DNA from: Phaeodactylibacter luteus
GTDB taxonomy: Bacteria; Bacteroidota; Bacteroidia; Chitinophagales; Saprospiraceae
Assembly: GCF_007993045.1 (NCBI RefSeq)
Contig: NZ_VOOR01000005.1
Location: 1-64,000, forward strand
DNA length: 64,000 bases
Direction: 5' to 3'
Of this stretch, positions 25,096-34,532 are shown piece by piece (within the stretch, counting starts at the first letter, position 1; each line of letters opens with the position of its first letter). The notes under the pieces were generated by a model. It was not told the DNA's origin. It ran no database searches and saw only the letters and a program-made list of their open reading frames with translations. The translations under genes and the position numbers were made by a program.

Positions 25096-26622
25096 ATGAT
25101 GTACAGAACCCTTTCTCTGCTTTTGGGCTTATCGCTTGCTGCCGTGGTTCACGGGCAAAACTTTAGCGATGCCTTGCGTTTTTCATCCTTTTCTGTGGGC
25201 GGCACAGCCCGCTCTATAGGTACCGGCGGCGCGTTGGGCGCTTTGGGCTCGGATTTTTCTGTGCTGAGCACCAACCCGGCTGGGCTGGGCTGGTACCGTA
25301 TGTCGGAGTTTGTCATCTCGCCAGGAGTATACCATGCAAACTCCAGCTCGGTCTTGCTCAATGATGACGGCGCGGATGCTTTTGAAGAAAACCGCACCAA
25401 TTTCAACCTGAACACCTTCGGGGTCGTTTTTGCCAATGCCAACCCTAACCGGGACTGGCGTACGATCAATTTTGGCATAGGCGTCAACCGTTTAGCCAAT
25501 TATCATCAAGATTTTTACTACGGCGGTACTTCTGTAGGCTCTATTGTCAACCGGTTTCAGGAGCAGGCCAACAGCGAGGCCGGCATTTCCGATTTTGAAT
25601 CAGGCCTGGCAATTGACGTAGGTGCGCTTTACGAGAGCAATCCGCCTGATGGGCTTTACTACTCTGACTTCGGGCTGGCTCCAGACTCGGCTTTCTTTAA
25701 AAGCCAGGATGTTTTTACCCGAGGGGCTATCAATGAGCTGGTCTTTTCCCTTGCGGGCAACTTCCGTGAGCGCTTGCTGATCGGGGCTACCGTAGGCGTG
25801 CCAATTGTGCGCTATGAGGTGGAAAAGGAGTATCGGGAAATTGACCGTGGGCCAGGCGAGGAGGGCAGCGTGCCATTTTTCAATGCTTTGTCTTACAATG
25901 AGTTTTTATCCACTTCCGGTACAGGGGTGAACCTGAAGCTGGGGGCTATTTTCCGCGCTACGCAAGTCCTTCGCTTGGGGCTGGCTGTCCACACTCCAAC
26001 CTTTATGCGCCTCGATGATGTGTACACTGCCAGCATGGGCTATAACTATACCGAGAACGAAGAAGAGTTTGAGTTTATATCGGAATCGCCCGATGGCAGT
26101 TTCGAATACCGGTTGCGGACACCGTGGCGGCTGATCGGAAGTGCAGGCTTTATCATCAGTGGAGGGGAGCTGAAGCCGGTAGCGCCGGGCAGTGATACAC
26201 AGGTGCGGGTGGTGCGCGGCGGCTTCCTTTCGGCTGAGCTGGAGTACCTGAACTATGGCAACAACCGTTTCCAGTACGACGGCTTTGGCGATGCAGAACG
26301 GGAGGTGAACGCCACTATACAGGATGAGCTGGCTGAGGCTTGGAACTTGCGCCTGGGCGGAGAGTATGGCTTTGATCAGATCCGTTTAAGGGCAGGCTAT
26401 AGCCTGCAGCAGTCTCCGCTCAAAGGAGATGATACCCTGAACAGTGCCATAAGCTTTGGGGCAGGCTTGCGCCAAAAAACGTTCTTTGCAGACCTGGCTT
26501 ACCGCCGGCAAATGAACGAGCGTTTTTATACGCCCTATCAGACCTTTGATGCGCCAGAACAGCTGGTAGAGCAGCAGGTAAACCTGAGCGAGATTGTCCT
26601 GACGATTGGCTTTCGGTTCTAA
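25096..26622 (+). CDS. FadL/OmpP1-like outer membrane transport protein
   Basis: The start MMYRTLSLLLGLSLAAVVHG gives a signal peptide. The mature N-terminus FSDALRFSSFSVGGTARSIG followed by NPAGLGWYR is the Bacteroidota FadL-like hatch (the usual NPAG signature). The rest is a predicted long beta-barrel, ending in the canonical C-terminal strand LTIGFRF. FadL-type porins carry hydrophobic substrates such as fatty acids across the outer membrane. Acyl-CoA ligases and a dehydrogenase are encoded within 6 kb on either side, which fits uptake and activation of fatty acids, but they are not in the same operon. Confidence 0.88.
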   Translation: MMYRTLSLLLGLSLAAVVHGQNFSDALRFSSFSVGGTARSIGTGGALGALGSDFSVLSTNPAGLGWYRMSEFVISPGVYHANSSSVLLNDDGADAFEENRTNFNLNTFGVVFANANPNRDWRTINFGIGVNRLANYHQDFYYGGTSVGSIVNRFQEQANSEAGISDFESGLAIDVGALYESNPPDGLYYSDFGLAPDSAFFKSQDVFTRGAINELVFSLAGNFRERLLIGATVGVPIVRYEVEKEYREIDRGPGEEGSVPFFNALSYNEFLSTSGTGVNLKLGAIFRATQVLRLGLAVHTPTFMRLDDVYTASMGYNYTENEEEFEFISESPDGSFEYRLRTPWRLIGSAGFIISGGELKPVAPGSDTQVRVVRGGFLSAELEYLNYGNNRFQYDGFGDAEREVNATIQDELAEAWNLRLGGEYGFDQIRLRAGYSLQQSPLKGDDTLNSAISFGAGLRQKTFFADLAYRRQMNERFYTPYQTFDAPEQLVEQQVNLSEIVLTIGFRF

Positions 26623-26641
26623 GAAGTCCGTATAAATGCAT

Positions 26642-26690
26642 AAAAAAGCCCGTCGAGCTGGCCCCAAGAGGCTGGCTGACGGGCTTTTTT
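26642..26690. terminator. Bidirectional Rho-independent terminator
   Basis: A 13-bp stem AAAAAAGCCCGTC / GACGGGCTTTTTT encloses a 23-nt loop that itself contains a small CTGGCC/GGCTGG pairing. It lies between the convergent FadL-like and MBL-rhodanese genes and gives a T tract on both strands. Confidence 0.88.
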
Positions 26691-26723
26691 TGGTTTTAAG
26701 CCAAGTTTGAACTGCGGGCCTGA

Positions 26724-28145
26724 TTATCCTACAGCGACTTCGCTTTCCGCAACAACTTCGTTGCCGGCACCTACCCACTCCTCATAGCCGTTGGAGTAGT
26801 TCTTGATGTTTTTGAAACCGTGCTTGGCCAGTACTGAGTAGCCGATTGCAGCCCGGTCGCCGGTCTTGCAGTGAATGACTACTTCCTGTTCTTGGCTCAC
26901 TTTATCCAGGTTTTTCTCAAGGGTGCCCACGAAAACGTTGTCCGCCCCTTTGATGTGGCCTGCTTTGTATTCGGCTGCACCGCGCAGGTCGACTACCTGA
27001 GTGCCTTCCTTTTTCATCAGGTCTTTTACCTCATTGATGGAAATCACGTTGCCCGTCTCCAGTTCGTTGCCCATGTCTTCCCAGACCTTTACATTAGGCA
27101 CATAGCCGGCGATATTGTCCAGGCCAATGCGCATCAGCATACGGACCAGCTCGTCGTGCTGCTCTTCTTCTGCGATGAGCACGAAGGGTTTGTCGTAAGA
27201 CATGAACCAGCCCATCCAGGTTGGGAAAGCGTTGTTGTGCTGAATATTGAGCGTGCCAGGGATGTATCCTTTTGCGAAATCAGCTTTTTGCCGAGTATCT
27301 ACTACATTCAGCCCTTCATTGAGTGCGGCTTTCAGCTCTTCGCCACTGAGCTGCTTCAAAGTAGGTACTTCCGTCAGGAGCGGGCGGTCTACCTTGTTCA
27401 GCTTTTTCATCATAGCGAAGTACTTGGGCGGCTCCGGCTGATCTTCAAGCAGGAAGTTGATGAAGCCTGGGCGGTCGTCTTCGTACTGCAGTGCCCAGTT
27501 TCGGATTTTCTCATAGCCTACGGTTGTGCTAGGCACTGCGCCCAAGGCTTTGCCGCATGCAGAGCCTGCACCGTGGCCCGGCCAGACCTGAATGTGGTCA
27601 GGGAGTTTGCGGAAGCGCTCTACAGAGTTGTACATTTCAATGGCACCTGCTTCTTTGGTCCCAGCGAGCCCGGCTGCTTCCTCGAGCAGATCAGGGCGGC
27701 CAATATCGCCCACGAACACGAAGTCGCCCGTAAAGAACATCACAGGCTCAGGGCTTGCAGGCGTATCGGTCAGCAGGAAGCTGATGCTCTCCGGGGTATG
27801 CCCTGGCGTATGCATCACCTCTATTTTCAGGTTGCCGACCATAAATTCGCTGCCATCCTTAAGGCCAATATGAGGGAATTCGTATTCCCAGCCTTCCCCG
27901 CCTTCATCAGAGAGGTAGAGGTCTGCACCAGTCAGGGCGGCCAGCTCCCGTGCGCCGGAGAGGAAGTCGGCGTGGATGTGCGTTTCTGCAACGTGCGTAA
28001 TTTTGAAGCCGTTAGCTTTGGCAATATCGAGGTAAGTGTCAACATCGCGCTTGGGGTCGATAACGAGCGCAACACCTGCTTTTTGGCAGCCAACTACATA
28101 GCTGGCCTGTGCCAGGGTTTTATCATAAACGTGCTGAAAGAACAT
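26724..28145 (-). CDS. MBL-fold persulfide dioxygenase / rhodanese fusion (CstB-like)
   Basis: The N-terminal metallo-beta-lactamase domain (1-250) has THIHADFLSG (residues 55-64) and HTPGHTPESISF, the iron-binding ligands of ETHE1-type persulfide dioxygenases. Two rhodanese domains follow: the first has no catalytic Cys (FVLIAEEEQHDE), the second has HCKTGDRA with Cys426. This MBL-inactive-active order matches S. aureus CstB, which oxidises persulfides and forms thiosulfate. It probably detoxifies sulfide or persulfide in the cytoplasm. No CstR-like regulator or sulfide:quinone reductase is seen in the window. Length 473 aa. Confidence 0.9.
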   Translation of the reverse strand: MFFQHVYDKTLAQASYVVGCQKAGVALVIDPKRDVDTYLDIAKANGFKITHVAETHIHADFLSGARELAALTGADLYLSDEGGEGWEYEFPHIGLKDGSEFMVGNLKIEVMHTPGHTPESISFLLTDTPASPEPVMFFTGDFVFVGDIGRPDLLEEAAGLAGTKEAGAIEMYNSVERFRKLPDHIQVWPGHGAGSACGKALGAVPSTTVGYEKIRNWALQYEDDRPGFINFLLEDQPEPPKYFAMMKKLNKVDRPLLTEVPTLKQLSGEELKAALNEGLNVVDTRQKADFAKGYIPGTLNIQHNNAFPTWMGWFMSYDKPFVLIAEEEQHDELVRMLMRIGLDNIAGYVPNVKVWEDMGNELETGNVISINEVKDLMKKEGTQVVDLRGAAEYKAGHIKGADNVFVGTLEKNLDKVSQEQEVVIHCKTGDRAAIGYSVLAKHGFKNIKNYSNGYEEWVGAGNEVVAESEVAVG

Positions 28146-28318
28146 GCTGAAATAGTTTAGTAATGGTGGTCAAATCAATTGTTCAGTGCAAAGATGCAGG
28201 GTTTTGAGGAGCGGCACAGTGAGTTAGGTCACAATGCAGGCTGGGCATAAAACGCAAACTGCGGGGCCGGTAAACCCGCCCCGCAGTTGATGCGCACTCT
28301 AAGTCAACTACCGCGCAT

Positions 28319-30148
28319 TCAAGATGCCGAATAGATCGAGGCAATCTGCTCCTGGTACTTGTCCCGGATGACCCGCCGCTTGAGCTTCATAGTAGGCGTG
28401 AGCTCGGCATCGGTCCCATCTGCCCTCACGGGCTCCCAGGTTACGGGCAGCAGGCAGAACTTTTTGACCTGTTCAATTTTGCTGAAGTTGGGGTTGTACT
28501 TATCAATGATAGACTGGTACTTGGCAATGACCTTAGGGTGGTTGATGGCGTCAGCTAGCCCGTTCCAGGGCACTTCGTGCCGGTTGCACCAGTCGTGCAG
28601 GGCCTCCTCTGCTGGAAGGATGATAGCAGAAACGAATTTGCGCTGTTCCCCGACGACCATCACCTGCTCGATGAGGAAATCTTCTTTGAGCTTGTTTTCG
28701 ATAGGGGCAGGTGCAACATATTTGCCGCCAGAAGTTTTTAGCAGTTCCTTTTTGCGGTCTGTGATCTGCAAGAAGAACTCTCCGCCTGGCCCTTTGAGCA
28801 ATCGGCCTACATCTCCGGTCCGGAACCACCGCTCGCCATCTATGTCCTTGAAGACCTCAGCGGTGGCTTCAGGCTTGTTGTAGTACCCCATCATGACGTT
28901 AGGGCCGTGCGCAAGGACTTCCCCTTCGCCTTCCCCATACACGCCATCGCTGCTGTCAATTTTGAGGCGCACGCTGCGGAGCGCAGGGCCCACGGCCCCG
29001 AGCATAGCGCCGCCCGGCGTATAGCGCCCTACGGCCAGCCCGGGCGAGGTCTCTGTCAGGCCATAGCCTTCGCGTATAGGGATGCCCGCTGCCGAGAAGA
29101 CCTTAGCCATTTTGAGGGGGCAGGGCGCTGCGCCAGTAAGGATGCCGCGTACGTTACCGCCCAGAGCTTCCCGCCATTTGCTGAAGATGAGCTTATCGGC
29201 TATGCTCCGTTTCAGCCCAGCCAGCCCGGAGTAAGGCTTGTCGTACTCAAAGTCATTGGTTAGGCTGAGCGCCCAGAAGAACAGGCTCTTTTTGACCCCG
29301 GTAAGTTCCAGCCCTTTGTTGTAAATTTTCTCATAGACCTTCTCCAGCAGCCGTGGCACCGTAGTGAAAAAGTGTGGAGCTACAGCACGGAGGTCTCCGT
29401 CTTCCCCGCCCAAGTTGTCGGTGCCGGTAAAGTGTATCTCCACTCCTAAGTAAGTATAGGCATAGAGGGCCGCCCTTTCGAAGATATGGCAAAGGGGCAG
29501 GAAGCTCAGCACTTTATGCCCGGCATGTACGGGCATCAGCTCCATGACGTCCATGACGTTGGAGACGATATTATGATGCGAAAGCATGACCCCTTTGGGC
29601 TCTCCGGTAGTGCCTGAGGTATAAATGATGGTGGCCAGGTCTTTAGGGCTCACTTGCTCGCTCATGCCCGCAATCTCGGCCACCCCATCTTTGGTAAAGA
29701 GCGTCTCCCAATGCGTAGTGCCGGGCTGCTCCTCAAAGGTGAATATTTGCTCGAGGGAAGCTACATTAGCTTTGGCCTTGTTCACTTTATCATACAAATC
29801 CCCGCTCCCTACGAAACAGAACTTTACAGCAGCATCATTGAAGATGTACTCATAATCGCTAGGGCTGATGGTAGGGTAGACCGGCACGTTGATGGCGCCA
29901 ATCTGTTGGATGGCCAGGTCGGTCACTACCCACTCCGGCCGGTTTTGGTAGACCGCGAGCGCGATTTTATCACCGGGCTTTACCCCCAGCTTGAGCAGGC
30001 CCGCGCTGAGCTCTTCCGCCTGCCGAATGACTTCTGCTGTGCTCAGGTAAGCCCAGTTTCCGTCTTTGCGCCCTCCGTAAGCCCGTTCTAACGGGTGGTG
30101 AGCGAGTTGATAGCGCACAAAATCAAAAAGCCTGGTAGGACGCTCCAT
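28319..30148 (-). CDS. Long-chain fatty-acid-CoA ligase (AMP-forming)
   Basis: An ANL-superfamily adenylating enzyme. The P-loop-like YTSGTTGEPKGVMLSH is intact, as are YGLTETSPG (A5) and WFRTGDVGR (A7) with the C-terminal lid lysine region DRKKELLKTSGGKYVAP. The insert between the domains and 609-aa length fit FadD15-like bacterial long-chain ligases. The start MERPTRLFDFVRYQL was chosen because an upstream in-frame ATG adds an unconserved leader. It lies downstream of a paralogue of the same type, pointing to a tandem duplication with diverged specificity. Confidence 0.93.
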   Translation of the reverse strand: MERPTRLFDFVRYQLAHHPLERAYGGRKDGNWAYLSTAEVIRQAEELSAGLLKLGVKPGDKIALAVYQNRPEWVVTDLAIQQIGAINVPVYPTISPSDYEYIFNDAAVKFCFVGSGDLYDKVNKAKANVASLEQIFTFEEQPGTTHWETLFTKDGVAEIAGMSEQVSPKDLATIIYTSGTTGEPKGVMLSHHNIVSNVMDVMELMPVHAGHKVLSFLPLCHIFERAALYAYTYLGVEIHFTGTDNLGGEDGDLRAVAPHFFTTVPRLLEKVYEKIYNKGLELTGVKKSLFFWALSLTNDFEYDKPYSGLAGLKRSIADKLIFSKWREALGGNVRGILTGAAPCPLKMAKVFSAAGIPIREGYGLTETSPGLAVGRYTPGGAMLGAVGPALRSVRLKIDSSDGVYGEGEGEVLAHGPNVMMGYYNKPEATAEVFKDIDGERWFRTGDVGRLLKGPGGEFFLQITDRKKELLKTSGGKYVAPAPIENKLKEDFLIEQVMVVGEQRKFVSAIILPAEEALHDWCNRHEVPWNGLADAINHPKVIAKYQSIIDKYNPNFSKIEQVKKFCLLPVTWEPVRADGTDAELTPTMKLKRRVIRDKYQEQIASIYSAS

Positions 30149-30277
30149 AGGTTTAGTTGCAATTTGGTTAATCAGGCTTAGGCCTGGAAATGAATACTGT
30201 ATATTGGCAAGAAAGTTTGAGCCAAACAAAATATCAACAATATGGCAGTTCACCAAGAAATCTAACGCATTGAACCG

Positions 30278-32077
30278 TTAACCTCTCAAGTCTGCACCTT
30301 GTTCGTAGATCCGGTCAATATCCTTTTGGTGTTTTTCGGCCAGCCATTCCCGCCTAAGCTTGAGGGTAGGGGTAAGCGTGCCAGAGGCTGCTGTCCAAGG
30401 CTCATACAGCAGGTGGATGTTCCCAACCTGTTTGTAAGCAGGGAGGTGGCGGTTGGCCTCCCGTACCTGCTGCCGCAAAAAATCCATGACCTTAGGATTG
30501 TGCACCATATACTGTGGGGCGGTCCAATGTATTTGCTCTTCCTGTGCCCATTGGTACAGCAATTCGAATTGTGGCAGGAGCAGGGCAGATACGAAAGGGC
30601 GGCGTGCGCCAATGGCCAGGCAGTCTTCAATATAGGGGCAGAGCCGGAGCAGGGCCTCTATCTCTTCTGGGGCAATGTATTTGCCGTTGGAGGTTTTGAA
30701 GAGGTCTTTTTGCCGCCCAGTAATTTGCAAAAATCGTTTGTGGACCATCTGGCCGCGGTCGCCGGTGCGCAGCCATCCGTCTGGGGTAAACGCTTCCTGC
30801 GTGGCTTCTGGCCTTTGGTAGTACCCCAGCATGACACCCGGCCCTTTGACTTGGATTTCCCCTTCCGGCCCTTCTTCATGTTGGCCAATGCGGACTTCTA
30901 CTCCGGGCAGTGGAATGCCCACGGTGCCAAACCTTGCCCCTCCTGGTTCGAAGCGGTTGAAGGAGATGACCGGGGAGGTTTCTGTCATGCCGTATCCTTC
31001 TCGTATCGGTATGCCAGCCGCCGAAAACAACCTGCCCAGCCGTGGCTGCAGTGCAGCTGCGCCCACTAGTACACCCTGTACCCGGCCGCCGAGGAGGCGG
31101 CGCCATCGGCGCAGCACCAAGAGGCGGGCAAGCGCCAGCTGCAGAGCGTAAAAAGCCGGCTGTGCCCCTTTGTCTTTATACTGCTCGCCGGTGCGTACCG
31201 CCCAAAGGCCCAGCCAGCGCATAGGGGCCGGCAGCTGCCCGATGCGCTCCAAAATGCTGTCGTATGCACGCTCCAGCAAGCGGGGCACAGCCGTGAAGAA
31301 GTGAGGCTTTATGCTCCGGAGCAGCAGGCGGGTCTCTTCAGGGTTATGGCTATAATAAATGCTAGCGCCACTGGCAAGGTAGGCATAGTTGGCCATGCGC
31401 TCAAAGATGTGGCTGGGCGGAAGGAAACTGAGCGCCCGCTTTGTCCGGTCTACTGGTACTAAACTGATGACCGCCTTGATGTTGCTGACAATATTGGCGT
31501 GGGAGAGCATGACCCCTTTGGGCTCCCCTGCTGTACCGGAAGTATAGACAATGGTGGCCAGGTCGTCTTCGTGAATGGCGGCTTTCAGCACCTGGAGCTG
31601 CTCTTGCTGAGCCGGGGTAGGCTCCCGCTGCAGGTCTTCCCATCCCGGGTAGTCTGGGAGCTCTTGCAGGCAGTACGCTTCCTCCAGAGCCGGCAGCTGC
31701 GCACGCTCCGCCAAGACCTTTTCCAAGGCTTCCCGGTTGGCGGCAACGGCATAGCGGGCACCGGATTCTTTGAGGATGTACCTCAGCTCTTCGGCCAGGC
31801 AGCTGCTGTGGATAGGGACTGGGATAAAGCCCGCCTGCATAAGGCTGATATCGATCAGGAGCCACCGGGGGCTGGCCCGCTCGGCTAAGATGGCGACACG
31901 GTCCCCTTTTCTGAGGCCTAGGTGTAGCCAGCCGGCACTGAGCCTTTGGGTAAGCCTTATGGCCTCCGCTGTGCTGTAAAATTGCCAAGCGACCCCCTGC
32001 CGGATGGCCAGGGCACGCTTGTTGGGGAAGCAACGCTGCTGATAGGGCAGGATGTCGAATAGCCGTTGAAAATCCAT
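30278..32077 (-). CDS. Long-chain acyl-CoA ligase paralogue (AMP-forming)
   Basis: The same family as the next gene, with motifs YTSGTAGEPKGVMLSH (A at the second Thr position), YGMTETSPV and WLRTGDRGQ, and the lid region GRQKDLFKTSNGKYIAPEE. The N-terminus DILPYQQRCFPNKRALAIR is family-like. At 599 aa it is complete. The tandem arrangement and high motif conservation indicate duplication; different chain-length or substrate preference is likely. It is 83 nt downstream of the RND exporter gene, so exporter and ligases may be co-expressed, for example in lipid handling (inference). Confidence 0.92.
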   Translation of the reverse strand: MDFQRLFDILPYQQRCFPNKRALAIRQGVAWQFYSTAEAIRLTQRLSAGWLHLGLRKGDRVAILAERASPRWLLIDISLMQAGFIPVPIHSSCLAEELRYILKESGARYAVAANREALEKVLAERAQLPALEEAYCLQELPDYPGWEDLQREPTPAQQEQLQVLKAAIHEDDLATIVYTSGTAGEPKGVMLSHANIVSNIKAVISLVPVDRTKRALSFLPPSHIFERMANYAYLASGASIYYSHNPEETRLLLRSIKPHFFTAVPRLLERAYDSILERIGQLPAPMRWLGLWAVRTGEQYKDKGAQPAFYALQLALARLLVLRRWRRLLGGRVQGVLVGAAALQPRLGRLFSAAGIPIREGYGMTETSPVISFNRFEPGGARFGTVGIPLPGVEVRIGQHEEGPEGEIQVKGPGVMLGYYQRPEATQEAFTPDGWLRTGDRGQMVHKRFLQITGRQKDLFKTSNGKYIAPEEIEALLRLCPYIEDCLAIGARRPFVSALLLPQFELLYQWAQEEQIHWTAPQYMVHNPKVMDFLRQQVREANRHLPAYKQVGNIHLLYEPWTAASGTLTPTLKLRREWLAEKHQKDIDRIYEQGADLRG

Positions 32078-32160
32078 TGCATAGGGGGTTCAGTTGGGCA
32101 GTGCCCGTGTGAAAATAAGCAATTGCCTGCAAGAACACCCGCTGCCAGCCGGGAATGTTG

Positions 32161-34407
32161 TTATTCGGCCTTCATCATCCACCTGATCATCAATGGGATA
32201 AGGAGCAAGTCGCTGACCAGTGCGCTAACGAGGGTCAGGCTGATCAGCAGCCCGATGGTCACGCTTGGGGGGTGGATGGAGAAGAGCATGACCAAAAAGC
32301 CGAAGAAAAGGATGACCGAGGTGAGGACAATAGCCTTGCCCGTTTCTGTAAAGGTGATTTTCATAGCTTCTTCCCGGCTGAGCCCCTTACCCTTGGCCAG
32401 CTTGTACTTGCTGAGGAAGTGGATGGTGTCGTCAACTGCAATACCGAAAATGACGGCAAAAACGATAGAGACGCCGGCTTCCAGCTCTATGCCTAGAAAG
32501 CCAAGTAGGGCACCGGCCAAGATGAGCGGGAAAATATTGGGCACCAAAGAGATGAGCAGCATTTTAACGTTGCGGAACAACAGGGCCATCAGGAAACTGA
32601 CAATCACTACGGCCATGCCCAGCCCGTAGAGGAGGTCCCGGCGAACATACTCTGCGTTTTTGTCGATGATCAGGCCAGTCCCCGTGCGCTGAAATGCCAC
32701 TGCACTGGTATCTGTATTGGCCACAATCCATCGGTCCATCCGTTCGCCCATAGCCTTGATGCTGTCTGCTCCGATATCCTGTATGCGGGAGGTGATGCGC
32801 GCTTTGGTGCCATCCTCGCTGAGCAATACATTTACGTTGAGCTTAGGGACCTGCCGGGCCATGCGCTGATAACGCTCATACTGCTGCTCAGACTCCGGCA
32901 TACGGTAGGCTTCCGGGCTGTTGCCTGCCATCATCTGATTGATGCTTTTGTAAACGGCCGTTACAGAGCCTACAGCCTGCACGTAAGGGTATTGCTTGAG
33001 GTAGTTCTCCACTTTTGCAATCTCGCGGATCACTTCCCAATCGGTTGCCTGATGCCCATTTTTGGCAAATACAGCTATCTCCATTGGGCGGAAACCGGTC
33101 AGGTGCTTTTCAAAAAAGCGGAAATCTTCGGTAATCTTTTCTCCCCTCGGCATATTATTGATGATGCCATAGTTGGTGGTGATAAGGGAAATACCCCACA
33201 GGGCGAGGCCAAGGGTGGCTACAGCCCCCAATGCGATACCTGTTGGCCGGCGGAGGGTAAACTGGTAGGCCCAGGACATTGATTTCTCCCAGAAGGCTTG
33301 CCCTCTGCCCATCTTCATGATCTGGTCGGCACGGAACCAGGAAAGGACCGCTGTGGTGAAGAAAATTACGGTGACGTAAGCGACAATCACCCCAATAGCC
33401 GCATTGATGCCGAAGTCGCGTATGGGGCCCACCTTGCTCGTGAGCAGAGAGGCAAACCCAATAGCCGTAGTGATGGATGTCAGCAGCGTGGCCAGCCCAA
33501 TCTCCTTGATGGTCGTCACAATCGCCCGGTCTTGCGGCTCCCCTTTGCGCAGCTCATCTATGTATTTGGACATGATGTGGACTACGTCCGAAGTGCCTAC
33601 TATGATCATCAGTACCGGGTAGAGAGCAGCCATGGCATTAAGCTCCCTGCCGCTCGCGCCCAGCAGGCCCATAAACAGCAGCATGCCCAGCCCGATAGAA
33701 ATGAGGGCCACAAAAATCCCCCAAGGCTTCCGGAAAATGAAGAACATGATGAGGGAGACCAGAATGCCGGATACGATGGCAGAGACCGTAATCTCCCGCT
33801 TTTGCATATCCACCAGCTCCTGTTGAAAAAACGGGCGGCCCAGGTAGTGGTACTCCGCAAACTGGTACTGCTCGTTCACCATTTCCTCCAGCGCAGCCAT
33901 CAGTTCCCGGGCCTCGTCTAACTGTATGCTGGGCTTGGTCTTTAGGAACACGACCAACGTCTCCCCATCGGCAGAAATGAGGTTGTGCACAAAGCGCTCG
34001 TCATTGAGGATGCGCTCTCGGTCTGCTGCGTACCGCTCTGGCTGATCAATGTGGATGGCCGGTATAGTGGTAATGGCAAAAGGGGTGCGCAGCGGGTAGG
34101 AGAACTTCGTCAGTGATTGGCTCTCCGTGACATAAGGCAGGTTGCGGGCATCAAGGGAAAAACCATGAAAGCGCTCGAGGAAGCCTTGTTCGAAAACGCC
34201 CCCCTCCCGCCTTACGGCAACGAGCAGAAAGTTGTCATCCCCTTCAAAATTTTCGATGAAGTCCCGGAAGAACTCCAGGTCTTCATCCCCTTCCGGAAAG
34301 AACTGCTCGAAGTCAAAGGAAAACTTCAGCTGGGTGACATAGTAGCCGCTTGCTGCTGCCAGCAGCAGGAAGGTCACGACAGAGATGATGCGCAAATTGC
34401 TCTTCAT
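32161..34407 (-). CDS. RND superfamily (MMPL/SSD-type) exporter
   Basis: A twelve-helix transporter with the duplicated RND plan: helix 1, a large periplasmic loop (about 30-215), a five-helix block with GTSDVVHIMSKY (acidic residue on TM4), then helix 7, a second loop, and a matching block with GIAVDDTIHFLSKY (two Asp on TM10). Length 748 aa is that of the hydrophobe exporter (HpnN/MMPL-like) group, which moves lipids or sterol-like molecules rather than AcrB-type drugs, and no membrane-fusion or TolC gene is adjacent. Its genomic place ahead of two acyl-CoA ligases supports a lipid-related cargo (inference). Confidence 0.9.
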   Translation of the reverse strand: MKSNLRIISVVTFLLLAAASGYYVTQLKFSFDFEQFFPEGDEDLEFFRDFIENFEGDDNFLLVAVRREGGVFEQGFLERFHGFSLDARNLPYVTESQSLTKFSYPLRTPFAITTIPAIHIDQPERYAADRERILNDERFVHNLISADGETLVVFLKTKPSIQLDEARELMAALEEMVNEQYQFAEYHYLGRPFFQQELVDMQKREITVSAIVSGILVSLIMFFIFRKPWGIFVALISIGLGMLLFMGLLGASGRELNAMAALYPVLMIIVGTSDVVHIMSKYIDELRKGEPQDRAIVTTIKEIGLATLLTSITTAIGFASLLTSKVGPIRDFGINAAIGVIVAYVTVIFFTTAVLSWFRADQIMKMGRGQAFWEKSMSWAYQFTLRRPTGIALGAVATLGLALWGISLITTNYGIINNMPRGEKITEDFRFFEKHLTGFRPMEIAVFAKNGHQATDWEVIREIAKVENYLKQYPYVQAVGSVTAVYKSINQMMAGNSPEAYRMPESEQQYERYQRMARQVPKLNVNVLLSEDGTKARITSRIQDIGADSIKAMGERMDRWIVANTDTSAVAFQRTGTGLIIDKNAEYVRRDLLYGLGMAVVIVSFLMALLFRNVKMLLISLVPNIFPLILAGALLGFLGIELEAGVSIVFAVIFGIAVDDTIHFLSKYKLAKGKGLSREEAMKITFTETGKAIVLTSVILFFGFLVMLFSIHPPSVTIGLLISLTLVSALVSDLLLIPLMIRWMMKAE

Positions 34408-34532
34408 GTTTGGGTTTGCTCGTCAGGTTATGATATTGGGGCGCAAAGGTACGCCAAGCGGACGAGGGTATAACCCAAAGGCTCTTCTTTGGTTTGTTGG
34501 GGGAGCGTAAAAATTGCCCCACGCCAAGGCGG

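Noticed and set aside
26871-28160. 429-aa plus-strand open frame
   Set aside because: Fully antisense to the CstB-like gene; a codon-bias shadow with no motif.
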